Source: Sphingosinicella terrae (GTDB taxonomy: Bacteria > Pseudomonadota > Alphaproteobacteria > Sphingomonadales > Sphingomonadaceae). From it: a DNA stretch of 64,000 bases. Below the pieces are notes generated by a model that was given only the letters and a program-made list of their open reading frames with translations, did not search any database and was not told where the DNA came from. Position numbers and translations under genes: made by a program. The stretch spans positions 88,751-152,750 of the forward strand of contig NZ_QDFY01000010.1 in NCBI RefSeq assembly GCF_003347635.1, read 5' to 3'. Below, one piece after another: positions 25,118-35,058 of this stretch (positions are counted from its first letter, which is position 1; each line of letters opens with the position of its first letter).

Positions 25118-25950
25118 CAGGACTGCCTCGGATCGAATTGGTAGGTGAACTGCCGCCAGCCGCGGGGAGCGTCGTAATATTCGGCCGGCAAGCCCCGGAT
25201 GGGCGTGCAGCCGCGCACGATCGACAGTGCAAGATCGCGCATCCGCCGCTCATAGTTCCGCAGGCCCGGATCGTCGTTGATCACCCGGGTGACGGTCGCG
25301 TCGGCAAGGCTGCCGTCGCGGTTGAGCTGGACGCGGACATTCACCTTGATCGCCCCGGCCTCGGGCGCCGGCAGCGGCTGTCGTTCGCAGGGAATGAGCG
25401 CGCGGCGGATAGCGGCATTGATGCTCGCCCGCGCCGCGCCCGGCACCTCGGCCGGCGGCGCGTTGCTCCGCGACTGGCGATCGTCGCCGATGCCCTTGAG
25501 GATGTCGTCGCCGATCAGCGGGCGCCGGCTGCGCTCGCCGGTTCCGCTCTCGCTCGGCCGGGTCTGCTTCGGCTCGCTGCGGGTCTGGCGCGTGATCGGG
25601 CGGGTCGGCTGCTGGCGCGGCGGCTCGGGCCGCGTGCGCGGCTGGCGCGTCAGCGCCGGCTGCTCGGGCACCGGCCGCGGATCCGGCACGGGCGGCGCCG
25701 CCTCGGCGGGGGCCGGGGCCGCCGCCGAATCATCGACCGGGCCCGCTTCCGGGGCGGTCGCCGCGGCGGCGGGCTGCTGGGTCGGCATCGGCGCCGCGGA
25801 AGTGAGGCCGACCTCGTCGACGAACGACACTTCGAAGGCCTTGGTCTGCGGCGCTTCCGAATTCGGGCGGCCGAGCCAGATCAGGGCGGCGAGGATGGCC
25901 GCGTGCCCGACGAAGGCGACGCCGAAGCCGGTCCTCTCCGCCCGATCCAT
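25117..25950 (-). CDS. tolA: TolA-like energy-transducing protein
   Basis: A 277-residue protein with one N-terminal transmembrane helix (about residues 9-27), a Pro/Ala/Arg-rich periplasmic linker (about 50-165) and a C-terminal domain of about 95 residues (PGAARASINAAIRRALIPC, then VNVRVQLNRDGSLADATVTR) of the TonB/TolA type. It spans the periplasm and couples TolQR energy to TolB-Pal. The linker is shorter than in E. coli TolA and is Pro-rich instead of helical, which is usual in alphaproteobacteria. It overlaps tolR and tolB by one base each. Confidence 0.9.
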   Translation of the reverse strand: MDRAERTGFGVAFVGHAAILAALIWLGRPNSEAPQTKAFEVSFVDEVGLTSAAPMPTQQPAAAATAPEAGPVDDSAAAPAPAEAAPPVPDPRPVPEQPALTRQPRTRPEPPRQQPTRPITRQTRSEPKQTRPSESGTGERSRRPLIGDDILKGIGDDRQSRSNAPPAEVPGAARASINAAIRRALIPCERQPLPAPEAGAIKVNVRVQLNRDGSLADATVTRVINDDPGLRNYERRMRDLALSIVRGCTPIRGLPAEYYDAPRGWRQFTYQFDPRQS

Positions 25951-26399
25951 CAGCGGGCCCCGTCGCCGGGCTCGCCGAGGCTGACCAGTGACACCCGGCG
26001 CATGCCGGCACGGTTCATCTCGCCCATCACCTGCATGACCCGGCCGTAATGCAGGCCGCGATCGGCCCTCAGGAAGATGCGCGGACCGCCTTCTTCGCCG
26101 GAAACGGACACGATCTGGGCCAGCCGTCCGGCGAGCATCTCGTCCGGCACCGGCGTGTCGTCGATGAACACGCCGCCGGTGGCGTCGATCGAGACCGCCA
26201 GCGGCTCGCGGTCCTGGTCGAGCGGCGCCGCCTTGGATTCGGGCAGGTCGACCTGGACGCCGGTGGCGAGCAGGGGCGCCGTCACCATGAAGATGATGAG
26301 CAGCACCAGCATGACGTCGACCATCGGCGTGACGTTGATCTCCGCCATCGGCGATCGGCGGGTGCGCTGCCCGGGGCCGAGAATGGGTCCCATCGCCAT
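25950..26399 (-). CDS. tolR: TolR/ExbD-family proton-channel subunit
   Basis: A 149-residue ExbD/TolR protein with one transmembrane helix (about residues 26-45) preceded by MAEINVTPMVDVMLVLLIIF; the Asp in that helix is the proton-conducting residue. The periplasmic domain has TGVQVDLPESKAAPLD and PRIFLRADRGLHYG. It works with TolQ as the motor of the Tol system. The gene order tolQ-tolR-tolA confirms TolR rather than ExbD. Confidence 0.95.
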   Translation of the reverse strand: MAMGPILGPGQRTRRSPMAEINVTPMVDVMLVLLIIFMVTAPLLATGVQVDLPESKAAPLDQDREPLAVSIDATGGVFIDDTPVPDEMLAGRLAQIVSVSGEEGGPRIFLRADRGLHYGRVMQVMGEMNRAGMRRVSLVSLGEPGDGAR

Positions 26400-26420
26400 G
26401 TCAGCTCTTCTCGTCCGCGC

Positions 26421-27107
26421 TCATGCTTCCGCCTCGAGCTCGCGGCTGAGCGTGCCGTGGAAGCCGTCGGCGAAGCGCTGCAGGCGGGCTTCGAGGCGAT
26501 TGATGCCGTAACTGAAGCGATTATAGGCGATCACCGCCGGGATGGCGGCGAACAGGCCGAGCGCGGTGGCGAACAGGGCCTCGGCAATACCGGGTGCGAC
26601 CACGGCCAGGCTGGTATTCTGCTGGCCGGCAATGTCGGTGAAGCTGCGCATGATGCCCCACACCGTGCCGAACAGGCCGACGAAGGGGGCCACCGCCCCG
26701 ACCGTCGCCAGGATGTTGAGCCGCGACGCGACCCGGTCGGTCTCCGCGGCGACCGCCGAATGAAGGGCGACGGCCAGGCGCTGGCGGGTCCCGTCCCGAT
26801 CGACGGTCTTGCCCGCGGTCGAGCGGCGCCATTCGGCGATTCCGGCGGCAAGGATCTTGGCCGAGGGAAGGTCGCTCCGGCCCCGGGTCTCGTAGAAGCT
26901 GTCTATGTCCTCGCTTTTCCAGAATTCGCGCTCGAGCCGCTCATTGTCGCGGTTGATACGGCGCATGCGCACCCAGTGGCCGACGATGATCGCCCAGGTC
27001 CACACGCTGGCAAGCAGCAGGCCGATCATCACCGCTTTCACGACGATGTCCGCCTGCAGGAACAAGGCGATCGGCGACATCATATCGGTCGGCATATTGT
27101 TGCTCAC
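26421..27107 (-). CDS. tolQ: TolQ/ExbB-family proton-channel subunit
   Basis: A 228-residue inner-membrane protein with three transmembrane helices (about 20-40, 136-158 and 172-195), including the TVGAVAPFVGLFGTVWGIM and GIAEALFATALGLFAAIPAV segments of the TolQ/ExbB family. It forms the proton channel with TolR. The GTG at 27107 is taken as start because it overlaps the ybgC stop as GTGA; the ATG at 27095 four codons later is the alternative. Second gene of the Tol operon. Confidence 0.93.
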   Translation of the reverse strand: MSNNMPTDMMSPIALFLQADIVVKAVMIGLLLASVWTWAIIVGHWVRMRRINRDNERLEREFWKSEDIDSFYETRGRSDLPSAKILAAGIAEWRRSTAGKTVDRDGTRQRLAVALHSAVAAETDRVASRLNILATVGAVAPFVGLFGTVWGIMRSFTDIAGQQNTSLAVVAPGIAEALFATALGLFAAIPAVIAYNRFSYGINRLEARLQRFADGFHGTLSRELEAEA

Positions 27108-27562
27108 TCCACCCCTTCCTTCTTCAGTCGCTCGAATTTCGCCACCCAATCGCGCGGCTGGCGCCTGGGCCTCCCGTCCGCCGACATGAAGGCGGCCCTG
27201 ATCTGCGCATCGGCGAGCAGTTGATGCCCGCGCCTGACTCGCTGATGAATGAGGCAGCTTGCGGCGCGCACCTCCTCGACCTCGCTCAGCACCAGCAGCA
27301 CGTCGTCGAGCTTCGCCGGGCGGAGATATTTGATGCGCGCCTCGGCGACGACATAGACGCCGTCGCCCGCCTCCAGGACGGCGCGCTGGTCTATGCCGGC
27401 GGCCCTCAGCATGTCCGATCGCGCGCGCTCCAGGAATCTCAGATAGTTGGCGTAGTAAACGACGCCGGCAACGTCGGTGTCCTCGAAATAGACCCTGAGC
27501 GCGAAATGATGCGTGCGCCCGATCCAGGCGCCTTCATAGGGCTTGTCGATGTCCAGGTTCAC
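27104..27562 (-). CDS. ybgC: Tol-Pal-associated acyl-CoA thioesterase YbgC
   Basis: A 152-residue hot-dog-fold thioesterase: LRVYFEDTDVAGVVYYANYLRFLERARSDML spans the catalytic Asp (about residues 23-53). It hydrolyses short acyl-CoA or acyl-ACP thioesters in the cytoplasm and heads the tol operon in many proteobacteria. The 4-base overlap with tolQ places it in the same transcription unit. The length and motif are typical. Confidence 0.92.
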   Translation of the reverse strand: MNLDIDKPYEGAWIGRTHHFALRVYFEDTDVAGVVYYANYLRFLERARSDMLRAAGIDQRAVLEAGDGVYVVAEARIKYLRPAKLDDVLLVLSEVEEVRAASCLIHQRVRRGHQLLADAQIRAAFMSADGRPRRQPRDWVAKFERLKKEGVE

Positions 27563-27650
27563 GGAACGGCCCTGTATCGGCCTTGCCGCCGCGACGAACC
27601 CCTTGGCCCGCCGCCTGGGACGAGCCGAGCCGTTTGTGCGTTGTTCCGCC

Positions 27651-28793
27651 TCAGCGGCGCCGCCGATAGGCGTCCCGCTGGGCTTCGACGGCGCGCAGCA
27701 GGTCGCCCATGGCGAGGTTCATGTCGGTGATGTGGAGGCCCCAGTCGGGCAGGATCCTGCCGCCGACGCGGACATCGCCGGGGATGTCGTCGGTACGCGC
27801 GTCGGCCGGATCGGCATTCACCAGCACCGACAGATAGCCGGTCGCGCCGCGATTGATGCAGGCGGCGGAGACCAGCCCTTCGGTGCGAAGGAACGGCACC
27901 GGCGGCGTGCCCTCGCTCGACCAGGCGATGTCCGACGCGCCGAAGCCGCCCTCCGCCGCGAACCAGTAGGAATCGAGCGGTGCAGTGCCGCCGCCGAGCG
28001 CCGCGGGGTTGGTGCAGGCGGCGGTCATGCCCGGGCGCGCCGCCCGGCCGAACATACCGCCGGGCGGCGGCGGATTGGTGGCGCGGAACGACATGTAGGT
28101 GATGACGCAGCCGGTCTGGCCGAGGCGGGTGCACAGCGGCGTCCGCTGGAAGCTGCCGCCGACGACCTCGCCCTCCGGCACCTCGACGGCGAAGCCGATC
28201 AGCAGCGCCGAGAGCAGGCGCCCCGCGGCAGGCTCATTCTCGATCTCCTCGGCGAGCAGCCGGGTGAGATGGATGGTGCCCTGGCTGTGACCGATGAGGA
28301 CGAAGGGACGGCCCTGATTGTGGTGTTCGAGATAATGGCGCCAGGCGGCGAGGACGTCGCCATAGGCCCGGTCGAAGATCGGCGTCACGTCCTCGCCCGC
28401 CGCCACGCGCGGGATCGCCGCCAGCGTCGCCTGGCGATAGAGCGGGGCGAACGTGCGGCACAGGGTCGCGAAGCGTGCCAGCTGGAGAGTGGCGACGCCC
28501 TGCTCCTCCGGGCCGGCAGCGAGGTCGCTGATCAGGCCGGAATCGCGCGACACGGTCGGGTAGACGTAGAAGCAGTCGATCGGCGGATCCTGCGCGGGCT
28601 TGACCTCGCCGATCGAGCCGTAGCCGTTCGGATTGAGCGCCGCGGTCGGCAACGGCCGGCTGCAGGGATCGTCGCGGTCCGGCAGGCAAAGCCAGCGGGT
28701 CTCGTCCGCATAGTCGACCGGATCACTCTCCGGCGCCTGCGCCGCGAGCGGCGAGGCGAGGGCGAGGCCGAGGGCGGCGATCCAGGCTTTCAT
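27651..28793 (-). CDS. Secreted DUF3089 alpha/beta-hydrolase
   Basis: A 380-residue protein with a signal peptide (about 1-19, ending PLAAQ) and a DUF3089 hydrolase domain. CFYVYPTVS lies near residue 74, AYGDVLAAWRHYLEHHNQGRPFVLIGHSQGTIHL near 143-176 contains the GHSQG nucleophile elbow, and the conserved C-terminal HITDMNLAMGDL supplies the likely His. Several Cys pairs suggest a disulfide-stabilised exported enzyme. The substrate is unknown, with an ester most likely. It lies between ruvB and ybgC on the same strand, 12 bases after ruvB. Confidence 0.82.
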   Translation of the reverse strand: MKAWIAALGLALASPLAAQAPESDPVDYADETRWLCLPDRDDPCSRPLPTAALNPNGYGSIGEVKPAQDPPIDCFYVYPTVSRDSGLISDLAAGPEEQGVATLQLARFATLCRTFAPLYRQATLAAIPRVAAGEDVTPIFDRAYGDVLAAWRHYLEHHNQGRPFVLIGHSQGTIHLTRLLAEEIENEPAAGRLLSALLIGFAVEVPEGEVVGGSFQRTPLCTRLGQTGCVITYMSFRATNPPPPGGMFGRAARPGMTAACTNPAALGGGTAPLDSYWFAAEGGFGASDIAWSSEGTPPVPFLRTEGLVSAACINRGATGYLSVLVNADPADARTDDIPGDVRVGGRILPDWGLHITDMNLAMGDLLRAVEAQRDAYRRRR

Positions 28794-28805
28794 GCGCGAT
28801 TTTCC

Positions 28806-29840
28806 CTATTTGGCGTCGAACAGGCCGGCCTGGCCGCTCGGCTGCGGCAGGCCGAGATGGGTCCATCCCGGTCCGTTGAGGCAGCGGCCGCGGGCCGTGC
28901 GGGCGATGAGGCCGAGCTGGATCAGATAGGGCTCGATCACTTCCTCGATCGTGTCCCTCGGCTCGCTGAGGCCGGCGGCGAGCGTCTCGACGCCGACCGG
29001 GCCGCCTCGATAGATGTCGGCGATCATGTGGAGGTAACGGCGGTCCATCGCGTCCAGGCCGAGCTGGTCGACCTCCATCCGGGTCAAGGCGGAATCGGCC
29101 GCACGCGCGTCCACCTCGGCCTGGCCGGCCGCCTGGGCGAAGTCCCGGACCCGGCGGAGCAACCGTCCGGCGATGCGCGGCGTGCCGCGCGAGCGTCGCG
29201 CCACCTCGCGCGCGCCGTCGTCGGTGATGGCGAGGCCGAGCAGCCCGGCCGCGCGGCGCACCACCTTCTCCAGCTCGTCGACCGAATAGAAAGCGAGCCG
29301 CACCGGAATGCCGAACCGGTCGCGCAGTGGCGTCGTGATCAGCCCTTGCCGGGTGGTCGCGCCGACCAGGGTGAATTTGGGCAGGTCGATGCGGACCGAG
29401 CGGGCCGACGGGCCTTCGCCGATCATCAGGTCGAGGACCCGGTCCTCCATCGCCGGATAGAGTATCTCCTCGACGGCGGGACTGAGCCGGTGGATCTCGT
29501 CGATAAACAGGACGTCGCCATCCTCGAGATTGGTGAGCAGGGCGGCGAGATCGCCCGACTTGGCGATGACCGGGCCGGACGTGGCCCGGAAGCCGACGCC
29601 GAGCTCGCGGGCGATGATCTGCGCGAGCGTGGTCTTGCCGAGCCCCGGGGGTCCGAAGAACAGGACATGGTCGAGCGCATCGCCGCGCCCCTTGGCGGCG
29701 TCGATGAACACCCGCAGATTCTCGCGCGCCGCTTTTTGGCCGACGAACTCGGCGAGCGTCTTCGGCCGCAGCGCGGCGTCGAGGTCCTCGGGGCGACGCT
29801 CGGCGGACATGACGCGGTCCTGATCCATGGCCTCAGCCAT
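28806..29840 (-). CDS. ruvB: Holliday junction branch-migration ATPase RuvB
   Basis: A 344-residue AAA+ motor of the RuvAB complex. Walker A is [14 protein letters not shown] (about residues 60-73), Walker [16 protein letters not shown] (about 110-124), sensor [20 protein letters not shown] (about 158-176) with the arginine finger, and the C-terminal winged helix contains [17 protein letters not shown] 29840 has no clear ribosome-binding site; ATG 29828 after TGAGGCC is an alternative. It is separated from ruvA and ruvC by an oppositely oriented dipeptidase gene. Confidence 0.95.
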   Translation of the reverse strand: MAEAMDQDRVMSAERRPEDLDAALRPKTLAEFVGQKAARENLRVFIDAAKGRGDALDHVLFFGPPGLGKTTLAQIIARELGVGFRATSGPVIAKSGDLAALLTNLEDGDVLFIDEIHRLSPAVEEILYPAMEDRVLDLMIGEGPSARSVRIDLPKFTLVGATTRQGLITTPLRDRFGIPVRLAFYSVDELEKVVRRAAGLLGLAITDDGAREVARRSRGTPRIAGRLLRRVRDFAQAAGQAEVDARAADSALTRMEVDQLGLDAMDRRYLHMIADIYRGGPVGVETLAAGLSEPRDTIEEVIEPYLIQLGLIARTARGRCLNGPGWTHLGLPQPSGQAGLFDAK

Positions 29841-29929
29841 AGCGCAAGCGAGTCGGGTGTCGAGCGGCTTTGCCGCGCTTGAGCGGCGACCGCTTCTTTC
29901 CTAACCTCGATGGATCGGAGGGCCCGGCC

Positions 29930-31057
29930 ATGCATCGTCGCGAGTTCATCCTGAGCGCCGGCGCGGCCGGGGCGGCATCGTTGCTCCCCTTCTCGCTGCG
30001 TGCGCAGCCCGCGCCGCGTGCGGCGGCCGACAGGTCGATCTATGTCGACGCTCAGGGCGGCATCGATGGCCTCGATCGCGGGGCCGACGGGCGATACGTC
30101 GCCTCGCCCCGGCTGGTCGAGGCGATACGGGCCCGCCGCATCGATCTCGTCAGCTGCACGATCGGGCCGGTCGGCAATGTCCCGGACGCGTTTCGCGGCG
30201 CCGTCGAGGATCTCGCCGGCTGGAACCGCTTCCTCGCCGACCACCCGGCCCTCTTCTCCCGGGTCGAGCGCGCCGCCGATATCGAGGCCGCGCGCGCCGC
30301 CGGGCGTGTCGGCCTGATCTACAACTTCCAGGACACCGTCGCGCTGGAGGCCGTACCCGACCGGGTCGACACGTTCGCCAGTCTCGGCGTGCGCGTGATC
30401 CAGCTCACCTACAACAAGCGCAACCTCGCCGGCGACGGCTGTCTCGAGCGCGCCGATGCCGGTCTCTCCGATTTCGGCCGGGAGGTGATCGGGCGGATCA
30501 ACCGCGCCCGCTTGCTGCTCGATCTCAGCCATGCCGGTCCCCGCACAATCGCGGAGGGGATCGCCGCCAGCACTGCGCCGCCGGCCATAACCCATAGCGG
30601 CTGCCGGGCCCTCGCCGATCTGCCGCGCAACACCCATGACGCGCAGATGCGTGCGCTGGCGGAGAAGGGCGGGGTCTTCGGCCTCTATCTGATGCCCTTC
30701 CTGCGCACCGCCGGCCAGCCGGGGCGGGAAGACCTGCTTCGCCACCTCGATCACGCCATCGACGTCTGCGGCGAGGATCATGTCGGTATCGGCACCGACA
30801 ACCCCTTCCTCGGCTATACGGTCAATGACGAGACCCGCGCGGAGCAGCGACGCTTCTTCGAGGAACGGTCGCGCCGCGGCATCGCCGCTCCCGGAGAGGC
30901 CGCGGACGTGCTCAACCTCGTCGAGGGCTATAACGATGCGGCGCGCTACGACCGGATGGCGGCGGACCTGCGCCGCCGAGGCTGGAGCTCGGCCCGGATC
31001 GACAAGGTGCTCGGCGGAAATTTCGTGCGGTTGTTCGGCGAGGTCTGGGGCGGCTGA
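29930..31057 (+). CDS. M19-like membrane dipeptidase homologue, exported
   Basis: A 375-residue protein of the renal dipeptidase (M19) family with an N-terminal MHRREFILSAGAAGAASLL export signal resembling a Tat signal, although only one pair of Arg is present. The conserved metal His residues of the second half are visible in LLDLSHAGPRT (about 198-208) and ITHSGCRAL (about 221-229), and the Asp in HVGIGTDNP. The first-half ligands usually seen as HxD and Glu are not found: the segments read VDAQGGID and IYNFQDTVAL. It may belong to a divergent M19 subgroup. It is inserted between ruvA and ruvB. Confidence 0.75.
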   Translation: MHRREFILSAGAAGAASLLPFSLRAQPAPRAAADRSIYVDAQGGIDGLDRGADGRYVASPRLVEAIRARRIDLVSCTIGPVGNVPDAFRGAVEDLAGWNRFLADHPALFSRVERAADIEAARAAGRVGLIYNFQDTVALEAVPDRVDTFASLGVRVIQLTYNKRNLAGDGCLERADAGLSDFGREVIGRINRARLLLDLSHAGPRTIAEGIAASTAPPAITHSGCRALADLPRNTHDAQMRALAEKGGVFGLYLMPFLRTAGQPGREDLLRHLDHAIDVCGEDHVGIGTDNPFLGYTVNDETRAEQRRFFEERSRRGIAAPGEAADVLNLVEGYNDAARYDRMAADLRRRGWSSARIDKVLGGNFVRLFGEVWGG

Positions 31058-31079
31058 GGCGAAGGCCGGCGCGCCTTCG

Positions 31080-31685
31080 TCACCGCGCCGCCATCTTGAG
31101 CGAGGTCCGCACCAGCTGGTCGAGACTGGCCTCCGGCCCGAGCTCGGTCTCGGCCTTGCCGACCGCCGCTGCCGCCTCGGCGGGACGGAAGCCGAGATTG
31201 AGCAGAGCCGACACCGCATCCTGGGCATGGCTGCCGGCCGGGATCGGCGCGGTGCCGCCGGCGGCGCCGGGCCCGAGCGCGACGCCGCCCATCTTGTCCT
31301 TCAATTCGAGCACGATCCGCTGCGCGAGCTTCGGGCCCACGCCCTGGGCGCGGGTGATCATCCGGCTGTCGCCGGCGGCGATGGCATTGTGCAGCTCGTC
31401 GGCGTTCAGGGCCGAGAGGATGGCGAGCGCCACGCGGGCGCCGACGCCCTGGACAGAGACCAGGAGACGGAACCAGTCCCGCTCGGCTGCGGTCGAGAAG
31501 CCGATGAGGCGGATCGAATCCTCGGCGACCAGCATCTCGGTGTGGAGCACGACCTCGTCGCCGATCGCGCCGAGCTGCGCCAGCGTCCGCGTCGAGGCGA
31601 AGACGAGATAGCCGACGCCGCCGACGTCGATCACCGCGAAATCGGTCCCGAAGCCGTCGAGCAGGCCCCGCAACTTGGCGATCAT
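31080..31685 (-). CDS. ruvA: Holliday junction DNA-binding protein RuvA
   Basis: A 201-residue protein with the RuvA domain I beginning [20 protein letters not shown], the helix-hairpin-helix pair in domain II ([20 protein letters not shown], about 72-91, and [17 protein letters not shown], about 112-128), and the C-terminal domain III that contacts RuvB. It tetramerises on Holliday junctions. Its ATG overlaps the ruvC stop by 4 bases. Length is normal. Confidence 0.95.
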   Translation of the reverse strand: MIAKLRGLLDGFGTDFAVIDVGGVGYLVFASTRTLAQLGAIGDEVVLHTEMLVAEDSIRLIGFSTAAERDWFRLLVSVQGVGARVALAILSALNADELHNAIAAGDSRMITRAQGVGPKLAQRIVLELKDKMGGVALGPGAAGGTAPIPAGSHAQDAVSALLNLGFRPAEAAAAVGKAETELGPEASLDQLVRTSLKMAAR

Positions 31686-32251
31686 GCCGCGTGACCCTTG
31701 TTGCGGATCGCCCGATTCTCGCCCGTCAACGCACCGTCTCGCGGCGCAGCGCTCCCGGACGACCGGGGTTCCAGCGCGCGCCGGCTGGCGAGGTGATGGG
31801 CGTGGGTAATGGCGACGGCGAGGGCGTCGGCGGCATCGGCGCCGGCGACCTTGGTCCCCGGCAGCAGCCGCTGGACCATGGCATGGACCTGCGCCTTCTC
31901 GGCGCCGCCGACTCCGACCACCGCCTTCTTGACCAGCCGGGCGGCATATTCGCCGACGTCGAGCCCGCGCCGGGCGACCGACAGGATGACGACGCCGCGG
32001 GCATGGCCGAGCTTGAGCGTCGACTGGGGGTTCTCGTTGAGGAAGACCTCTTCGACCGCCGCGCCGCCGGGCCGGTGCAGGTCGAGCACTCCGCCCAGGG
32101 CCGCATCGAGCCGCGCCAGACGCTCGGGAAGGCCCTGTTTCGAGTCGGTGCGGATCTGTCCGTTGGCGACATGGCTCAGCCGGTTGCCCTCGGCCGCGAT
32201 GACGCCCCAGCCGGTGCAGCCGAGGCCGGGATCCAGGCCGATGATCAGCAT
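31682..32251 (-). CDS. ruvC: Holliday junction resolvase RuvC
   Basis: A 189-residue endonuclease that cuts Holliday junctions. The RNase-H-like fold is marked by the first catalytic Asp in [15 protein letters not shown] (about residues 3-17), the Glu in [19 protein letters not shown] (about 64-82), and the final Asp pair in [17 protein letters not shown] (about 136-152). The C-terminal 35 residues are a low-complexity tail beyond the usual end, probably not functional. First of the ruv genes here and 13 bases after the YebC gene. Confidence 0.95.
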   Translation of the reverse strand: MLIIGLDPGLGCTGWGVIAAEGNRLSHVANGQIRTDSKQGLPERLARLDAALGGVLDLHRPGGAAVEEVFLNENPQSTLKLGHARGVVILSVARRGLDVGEYAARLVKKAVVGVGGAEKAQVHAMVQRLLPGTKVAGADAADALAVAITHAHHLASRRALEPRSSGSAAPRDGALTGENRAIRNKGHAA

Positions 32252-32264
32252 GCCCCCTCGCTCT

Positions 32265-33008
32265 TTATGCTAGCTTCTCCAACGTCTCTTCCGACATCTC
32301 GTAATTGCCCCAGACGGTCTGGATATCATCATCGTCCTCGAGCGTCTCGACCAGCTTGATCAGCTTCTCGGCATCCTCGCCGGCGACGTCGACCGAGGTC
32401 TGCGGCCGCCAGGCGAGATTGACGCTCTCCGGCGCGCCGAGCTTCTCCTCGAGCGCCCGGGCGACTTCGTGGAGGCTGTCCTGCGCGGTCCAGATCTCGT
32501 GAACCTCCTCCCCGGATTCCACGTCCTCGGCACCGGCCTCGATCGCGGCCTCGAACAGGGCGTCCGCGGAGCCGGCGGTGACGGGATAGGTGACCAGGCC
32601 GAGCCGATCGAAGCCGTGGGTCACCGATCCCGAGGCGCCGAGATTGCCGCCATTCTTGGAGAAGATGGTGCGCACGTTGGTGGCGGTGCGGTTGCGATTG
32701 TCGGTCAGCGCCTCGACGACGAGCGACACTCCGCCCGGGCCGAAGCCCTCGTAGCGGATCTCCTCATAATCCTCGGCGTCGCCGCCGCTCGCTTTGTCGA
32801 TTGCCCGCTGGATATTGTCCTTGGGCATCGACTGGGCGCGCGCGGCATTCACCGCCGCGCGCAGGCGCGGGTTCATGTCGGGATCGGGGGCGCCCATCTT
32901 CGCCGCCACGGTGATCTCGCGCGACAGCTTTGAGAACATCGCCGAGCGCTTCTTGTCCTGCGCCCCCTTGCGATGCATGATGTTCTTGAACTTGCTGTGG
33001 CCGGCCAT
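32265..33008 (-). CDS. YebC/PmpR-family protein
   Basis: A 247-residue YebC-type protein, starting [21 protein letters not shown] with conserved [13 protein letters not shown] and [15 protein letters not shown] segments. Members act as DNA-binding regulators or, as recently shown for some homologues, as ribosome-associated factors that relieve stalling at proline stretches. The gene lies directly upstream of ruvC, its most common neighbour. The length is typical. Confidence 0.93.
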   Translation of the reverse strand: MAGHSKFKNIMHRKGAQDKKRSAMFSKLSREITVAAKMGAPDPDMNPRLRAAVNAARAQSMPKDNIQRAIDKASGGDAEDYEEIRYEGFGPGGVSLVVEALTDNRNRTATNVRTIFSKNGGNLGASGSVTHGFDRLGLVTYPVTAGSADALFEAAIEAGAEDVESGEEVHEIWTAQDSLHEVARALEEKLGAPESVNLAWRPQTSVDVAGEDAEKLIKLVETLEDDDDIQTVWGNYEMSEETLEKLA

Positions 33009-33043
33009 CGCCGCCTGCTCCCTTCCTTGCTGCGTTCAGCGCT

Positions 33044-33298
33044 TCAGGCCAGGCCCAGCGCGGCCTTGTAGGTCTCGAGCAGGGCCTCCGCCTCGTCGCG
33101 CGCGTCCTTGTCCATCTTGCGCAGGCGGACGATGGTGCGCATCGTCTTCGGGTCATAACCGCGTGCCTTCGCTTCGGCGTAGACGTCCTTCACGTCGTCG
33201 CCGATCGCCTTCTTCTCTTCCTCGAGCCGCTCGATACGCTCGATCAGCAGCCTCAGCTCGTCGGCCGCGACATTCCCTTCCGCCAATTCACGCTCCAT
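33044..33298 (-). CDS. gapR: GapR-family (DUF2312) nucleoid-associated protein
   Basis: An 84-residue DUF2312 protein: a helical coiled coil from [20 protein letters not shown] (about residues 13-32) followed by [20 protein letters not shown] (about 35-54) and a short C-terminal helix. GapR of Caulobacter encircles overtwisted DNA and is needed for chromosome replication; the family is largely alphaproteobacterial. ATG 33298 is the family start; longer readings upstream lie in repeated intergenic sequence. It is divergent from pyk. Confidence 0.9.
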   Translation of the reverse strand: MERELAEGNVAADELRLLIERIERLEEEKKAIGDDVKDVYAEAKARGYDPKTMRTIVRLRKMDKDARDEAEALLETYKAALGLA

Positions 33299-33318
33299 GA
33301 TTTCGGGTTGAGGCGCTG

Positions 33319-33362
33319 CTCTAGAGCATCGCGCGGAAAAGAGGGAACCGGTTTTTCGCCGG
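33319..33362. repeat. Alphaproteobacterial intergenic repeat-like sequence
   Basis: The segment starting CTCTAGAGCATCGCGCGG and continuing AAAAGAGGGAACCGGTTTTT resembles a short sequence I recall as repeated in many alphaproteobacterial intergenic regions. GCGGAAAA and TTTTTCGC can pair imperfectly. Only one copy is visible in this window, so the repeat nature rests on memory. Confidence 0.35.
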
Positions 33363-33464
33363 GTCGGGGAGTTCCGGTGCCTCGATGCTGCCGGCTCAAC
33401 CGGGTTGCACTGTGGGGCCGACCGGTTATGGGCGCAATCGACTTCCAGCAAGGGGCCGCCGCCG

Positions 33465-34943
33465 ATGTCGAGAAAAGAGACGACGCCCAGCCGGTTCGTC
33501 CCGCGCAGCCGCAAGGTGCGGATCCTCGCGACCCTCGGCCCGGCCAGCGACGATCCGCAGATGATCCGCCAGCTCGCCGAGGCCGGGGCCGACGCCTTCC
33601 GGATCAACATGAGCCACGGCGATCATGCCGACCATGCGCGGCGCATCGCCGCGATCCGCGGGCTGGAGGCGGAGCTCGAGCGTCCGACCACGATCATGGC
33701 CGACCTGCAGGGGCCGAAGCTGCGCGTCGGCCGCTTCAAGGCCGATCGCGCCGAGCTTCGCAACGGCCAGCGCTTCGTCTTCGATCGCGATCCCGCCGAA
33801 GGCGATTCGGACCGGGTGACTTTGCCGCATCGCGAGATCTTCGAGGCGGTGAGGCCCGACGCCCGCTTGCTCGTCGACGACGGCAAGCTGGTCTTCCGGG
33901 TCGTCGAAGCGGACGATGCGCGGATCGAGACGGTGGTCGAGGTGGGCGGCACCATCTCGAACAACAAGGGCCTGAACCTGCCCGACGTGCTGCTGCCGCT
34001 GGCGGCGCTGACCGAGAAGGACCGGTCCGACCTCGTCTTCGCCCTCGAGCAGGGCGTCGATTGGATCGCGCTGTCGTTCGTGCAGCGGCCCGAGGACGTC
34101 GCCGAGGCGCGCCGGCTGATCGGCGGCAAGGCCGCCCTCCTCGCCAAGATCGAGAAGCCGGCGGCGGTCGACCGGCTGGAAGGCATATTGGAGCTGGCCG
34201 ATGCCGTCATGGTCGCTCGCGGCGATCTCGGCGTCGAGCTTCCGCCGGAGGACGTGCCGCCGCTCCAGAAGAGGATCGTCGAGGCCGCGCGCCGCCTCGG
34301 TCGTCCGGTGGTGGTCGCGACGCAGATGCTCGAATCGATGATCCAGTCGCCCTCGCCGACCCGCGCGGAGGTGTCGGACGTGGCCACCGCCGTCTATGAC
34401 GGCGCCGATGCGATCATGCTTTCGGCCGAGAGCGCCTCGGGCAAATACCCGCTCGAGGCGGTGGCGATGATGAACCGGATCGCCACCAGCGCCGAATCGG
34501 ATCCGACCCATCATGCCCGGGTCCATTTCACCGAGACGCTGCCCGATGCGACGACCAACGACGCCATCGCCCGCGCCGCCGCCCAGATCGTGCGGACCGT
34601 CGACGCCTCGGCGATCGTCTGCTTCACGAGCTCGGGCTCGACCGCCTGGCGCATGGCGCGCGAGCGCCCGACGGTGCCGCTGCTCGTGCTCACCCCTTCG
34701 CTCAAGACCGCTCGCCGCCTCGGCCTGCTCTGGGGCGCCCATGCCGTGCGCACCCGCGATGTCGGCAGCTTCGAGGAGATGGTCGGCAAGTCGAAGCGCA
34801 TGGCGCTTCGCCACAGCGTCGCCCGGTCCGGCGACCGGATCATCGTCACCGCCGGCGTCCCGTTCGGCACGCCGGGATCGACCAACGTCGTCCATGTCGC
34901 GCGCCTGATCGGCGACGAGCTGGCCCGCTATCGACCGAGCTGA
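33465..34943 (+). CDS. pyk: Pyruvate kinase
   Basis: A 492-residue pyruvate kinase, transferring phosphate from phosphoenolpyruvate to ADP. Recognised by [20 protein letters not shown] near the start, [11 protein letters not shown] (about 45-55), the active-site Lys and Glu in [14 protein letters not shown] (about 225-238), [18 protein letters not shown] (about 247-264) and [21 protein letters not shown] (about 286-306). ATG 33465 after AAGGGG gives the usual N terminus; an earlier ATG adds 20 atypical residues. Transcribed away from gapR. Confidence 0.95.
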   Translation: MSRKETTPSRFVPRSRKVRILATLGPASDDPQMIRQLAEAGADAFRINMSHGDHADHARRIAAIRGLEAELERPTTIMADLQGPKLRVGRFKADRAELRNGQRFVFDRDPAEGDSDRVTLPHREIFEAVRPDARLLVDDGKLVFRVVEADDARIETVVEVGGTISNNKGLNLPDVLLPLAALTEKDRSDLVFALEQGVDWIALSFVQRPEDVAEARRLIGGKAALLAKIEKPAAVDRLEGILELADAVMVARGDLGVELPPEDVPPLQKRIVEAARRLGRPVVVATQMLESMIQSPSPTRAEVSDVATAVYDGADAIMLSAESASGKYPLEAVAMMNRIATSAESDPTHHARVHFTETLPDATTNDAIARAAAQIVRTVDASAIVCFTSSGSTAWRMARERPTVPLLVLTPSLKTARRLGLLWGAHAVRTRDVGSFEEMVGKSKRMALRHSVARSGDRIIVTAGVPFGTPGSTNVVHVARLIGDELARYRPS

Positions 34944-35058
34944 AGCGGGCGGGGCGGCCGCGGAAATCGCTGGCTTGCACGGCTTTTTTGAGACGAAGCG
35001 TATTGCCTATGCGGCGCGGCGCATTAGTGTCCGCGGCCATAGCATTCAGGGGAACACC

